Positions 4,643 through 6,072 of a DNA stretch of 6,072 bases are shown piece by piece. Source of the stretch: JBECKQ01 sp040235375. Lineage in GTDB: Bacteria > Planctomycetota > Phycisphaerae > UBA1845. The stretch is taken from NCBI GenBank assembly GCA_040235375.1, contig JBECKQ010000270.1, positions 1 through 6,072 of the forward strand. Direction: 5' to 3'. Under the pieces are notes generated by a model. That model saw nothing but the letters and a program-made list of their open reading frames with translations, searched no databases and had not been told where the DNA came from. Both the position numbers and the translations under genes were made by a program. Numbering within the stretch: the stretch's first letter is position 1; each line of letters begins with the position of its first letter.

Positions 4643-6072
4643 TCAGAGCGAGCGGGCGTACCACTCCCAGGCGAAGGTAAAGATAAACCAGCCGGTGGCC
4701 ATGACCAAGGCGGCCTTCCAGAGGTTGGGCCAGGCCTTCAGCCCGACCCACGGGCCGCGGGCATCCGCGAGCGTGAAAACGGTCAGATTGTCGAGCGACT
4801 TCGGGTCCGGCGGTCGTTCGAAGCGGCTGAGCGCGAGCGTGAGGATGATGGCAACGGCGAAGGAGGCGAATCCGCGGTAGGCGAAGTTCAACGGTGTGGC
4901 GATGTGCAGGACGAAAGCCATAATGATGGCGAGAATCATGGCAATGAATGCGGACCACGCGGTCGCCCGGCGGGAGAAGACGCCGACGATGTACAACGCG
5001 ACCACCACGCCGAGCACGTCACCGAAGTACTCCTGAACAAACGTCACCGCCGAGGGCATCTCGCGGACGATACGGATCATCATGACGGCTATCACCAGCA
5101 CGGCGGCCTCGACCATACGCGTGACGAACTTCACCGTGCGGGGCTCGGCACCGGGGCGGACGAAGCGGATGTAGATGTCCTGCGTGAGCAACGTGCCGGA
5201 GGCGGTGAGCAGGCCGTCCGCGGACGACAGAAGCGCGGCCATCATGCCGGCCACCAGCAGGCCGCGCGCGCCGCGCGGAAACAGATCGAGCATCACGCTC
5301 ATGAACGCCTTGTCGGCGACCATCTCGGGGTGAAGCTTGCGCATGGCGATGCCGACGACGAAGGTCAGCAGGCAGGCGATATTGGCAAGAATCGCCAGGA
5401 AGAAGAGGCTCTTTTGGGCATCGACTTCGCTGCGCGAGGCAAGCAGACGCTGCACGACGCCGAAGTTGCAGCCAAGCCACGACAGGCCCGCCACCGTGGC
5501 CCAGATCAGGATCGCAGGCCCAGGGAAAAAAGTGGTCGAGAGCGGGTCCACGTCGGTCGGGGGAATGAGGCTCGACATGGGCGTGTGCCCGTTGCCCAAT
5601 GCGTGAAAGGCGGCGAGGCCGTGGACGCCGCCGACCTCCGCGAGCACCCGCCAGGCGATGACAGCGAGCGTGACCAGAAGGATCGCGCCCTGGTAGACGT
5701 CCAGGGCGAGGACCGTACGCAAACCGCCGAGGATGACGTAGAACCCGCAGACGACGGCGATGACCGCGATGCTGACGGAGAGCGGCCAGCCCAGCATTTC
5801 GGCAATCAGCAAGGCACCGAGGTACAGAGCGCTGGTGAGGATGATGACCAGAACGACCGCCATCAGCACGGAGAAGAGCGCCCGGCACTGGAGATTGAAA
5901 CGTTTTTCGAGGTATTCGGGCGTGGTGACGATCCGCGTCCGCCAGTAGATGGGTACGAGGAACATCGCGGCAAACCAGCAGGTGAACCAGATGTGGACGG
6001 CGGTCCACTGGAGCACGTACATGCCCCACAAAAAGGCGATGCCGGCCATGCCCATGTACGTCGGGTCCACGG
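4643..6072 (-). CDS. Sodium:solute symporter (SSS family), N-terminus outside window
   Basis: This is an inner-membrane secondary transporter that couples solute uptake to sodium entry. About 475 residues are visible; the frame stays open to the right edge, and the GTG at 6070 is an internal codon. Counting that codon as 1, there are about 13 hydrophobic helices, near 4-22, 24-43, 63-91, 97-118, 125-145, 184-206, 222-243, 267-286, 319-336, 346-366, 371-391, 399-416 and 451-470. Family motifs are GGLRTVLALDVYQG (115-128), VVQRLLASRSEVDAQK (205-220), and LLSSADGLLTASGTLLTQDIY (280-300). The last is the SSS sodium-site region, where the usual SSADS is SSADG. The soluble segment 417-448 is a loop before the last helix. 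SSS members carry sugars, amino acids, nucleosides, carboxylates or vitamins, and I cannot tell which applies here. The downstream PIG-L deacetylase suggests an N-acylated sugar or similar, by context only. The gene is probably missing its first helix or two. Confidence 0.93.
   Translation of the reverse strand, partial: VDPTYMGMAGIAFLWGMYVLQWTAVHIWFTCWFAAMFLVPIYWRTRIVTTPEYLEKRFNLQCRALFSVLMAVVLVIILTSALYLGALLIAEMLGWPLSVSIAVIAVVCGFYVILGGLRTVLALDVYQGAILLVTLAVIAWRVLAEVGGVHGLAAFHALGNGHTPMSSLIPPTDVDPLSTTFFPGPAILIWATVAGLSWLGCNFGVVQRLLASRSEVDAQKSLFFLAILANIACLLTFVVGIAMRKLHPEMVADKAFMSVMLDLFPRGARGLLVAGMMAALLSSADGLLTASGTLLTQDIYIRFVRPGAEPRTVKFVTRMVEAAVLVIAVMMIRIVREMPSAVTFVQEYFGDVLGVVVALYIVGVFSRRATAWSAFIAMILAIIMAFVLHIATPLNFAYRGFASFAVAIILTLALSRFERPPDPKSLDNLTVFTLADARGPWVGLKAWPNLWKAALVMATGWFIFTFAWEWYARSL

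Noticed and set aside
5019..6029. Minus-strand open frame of 336 residues overlapping the transporter in another frame
   Set aside because: It is highly Arg/His/Pro-rich without family motifs, while the other frame gives a clear SSS transporter.

Overview
The window is GC-rich, tightly packed bacterial DNA. It looks like one of the Gram-negative phyla with large genomes. The hemerythrin-like protein has a C-terminal HE..E..LvQevF..qDGsiD signature that I associate with Planctomycetota proteins, so Planctomycetota is my best guess, at modest confidence. Nothing in the window proves the taxonomy, and I see no rRNA, tRNA, CRISPR, IS element or phage gene.

Plus strand, 1-3812: a compact, probably single transcription unit. 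It begins with the 3' end of hypE (running in from outside the window), then hypA, hypB, a small HHE/hemerythrin-like protein, and a long fusion of an acetyl-CoA hydrolase/transferase domain with a C-terminal GNAT acetyltransferase domain. Junctions are 12 nt (hypE-hypA), a 38-nt overlap (hypA-hypB), 10 nt (hypB-hemerythrin) and a 14-nt overlap (hemerythrin-fusion). Such packing strongly suggests co-transcription and partial translational coupling.

HypE, HypA and HypB are maturation factors for [NiFe]-hydrogenase: HypE makes the cyanide ligands, and HypA and HypB deliver nickel. The other hyp genes and the hydrogenase structural genes are presumably upstream. The two downstream genes are not standard maturation genes. 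An oxygen- or metal-binding hemerythrin domain and an acyl-CoA/acetate enzyme with a possible protein-acetylation domain hint at a link between anaerobic or fermentative hydrogen metabolism, oxygen or redox status, and acetyl-CoA level. That link is inferred from gene order only.

Minus strand, 3871-6072: a second, convergent unit, read from right to left. It holds a sodium:solute symporter (SSS family), whose N-terminus lies beyond the right edge, followed 37 nt later by a PIG-L/LmbE-type metal-dependent deacetylase. This looks like an import-and-process pair for an N-acylated, perhaps amino-sugar-like, solute. The substrate cannot be read from the sequence.

The two units meet tail to tail across 58 nt (3813-3870) with no convincing terminator. 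No gene-free stretch exceeds 300 nt. The main points for follow-up are the unusual composition of the hyp-hemerythrin-CoA transferase/GNAT unit, the altered catalytic motif in the PIG-L protein, and non-consensus GTPase motifs in HypB. I do not see clear proof of a wholly new system.
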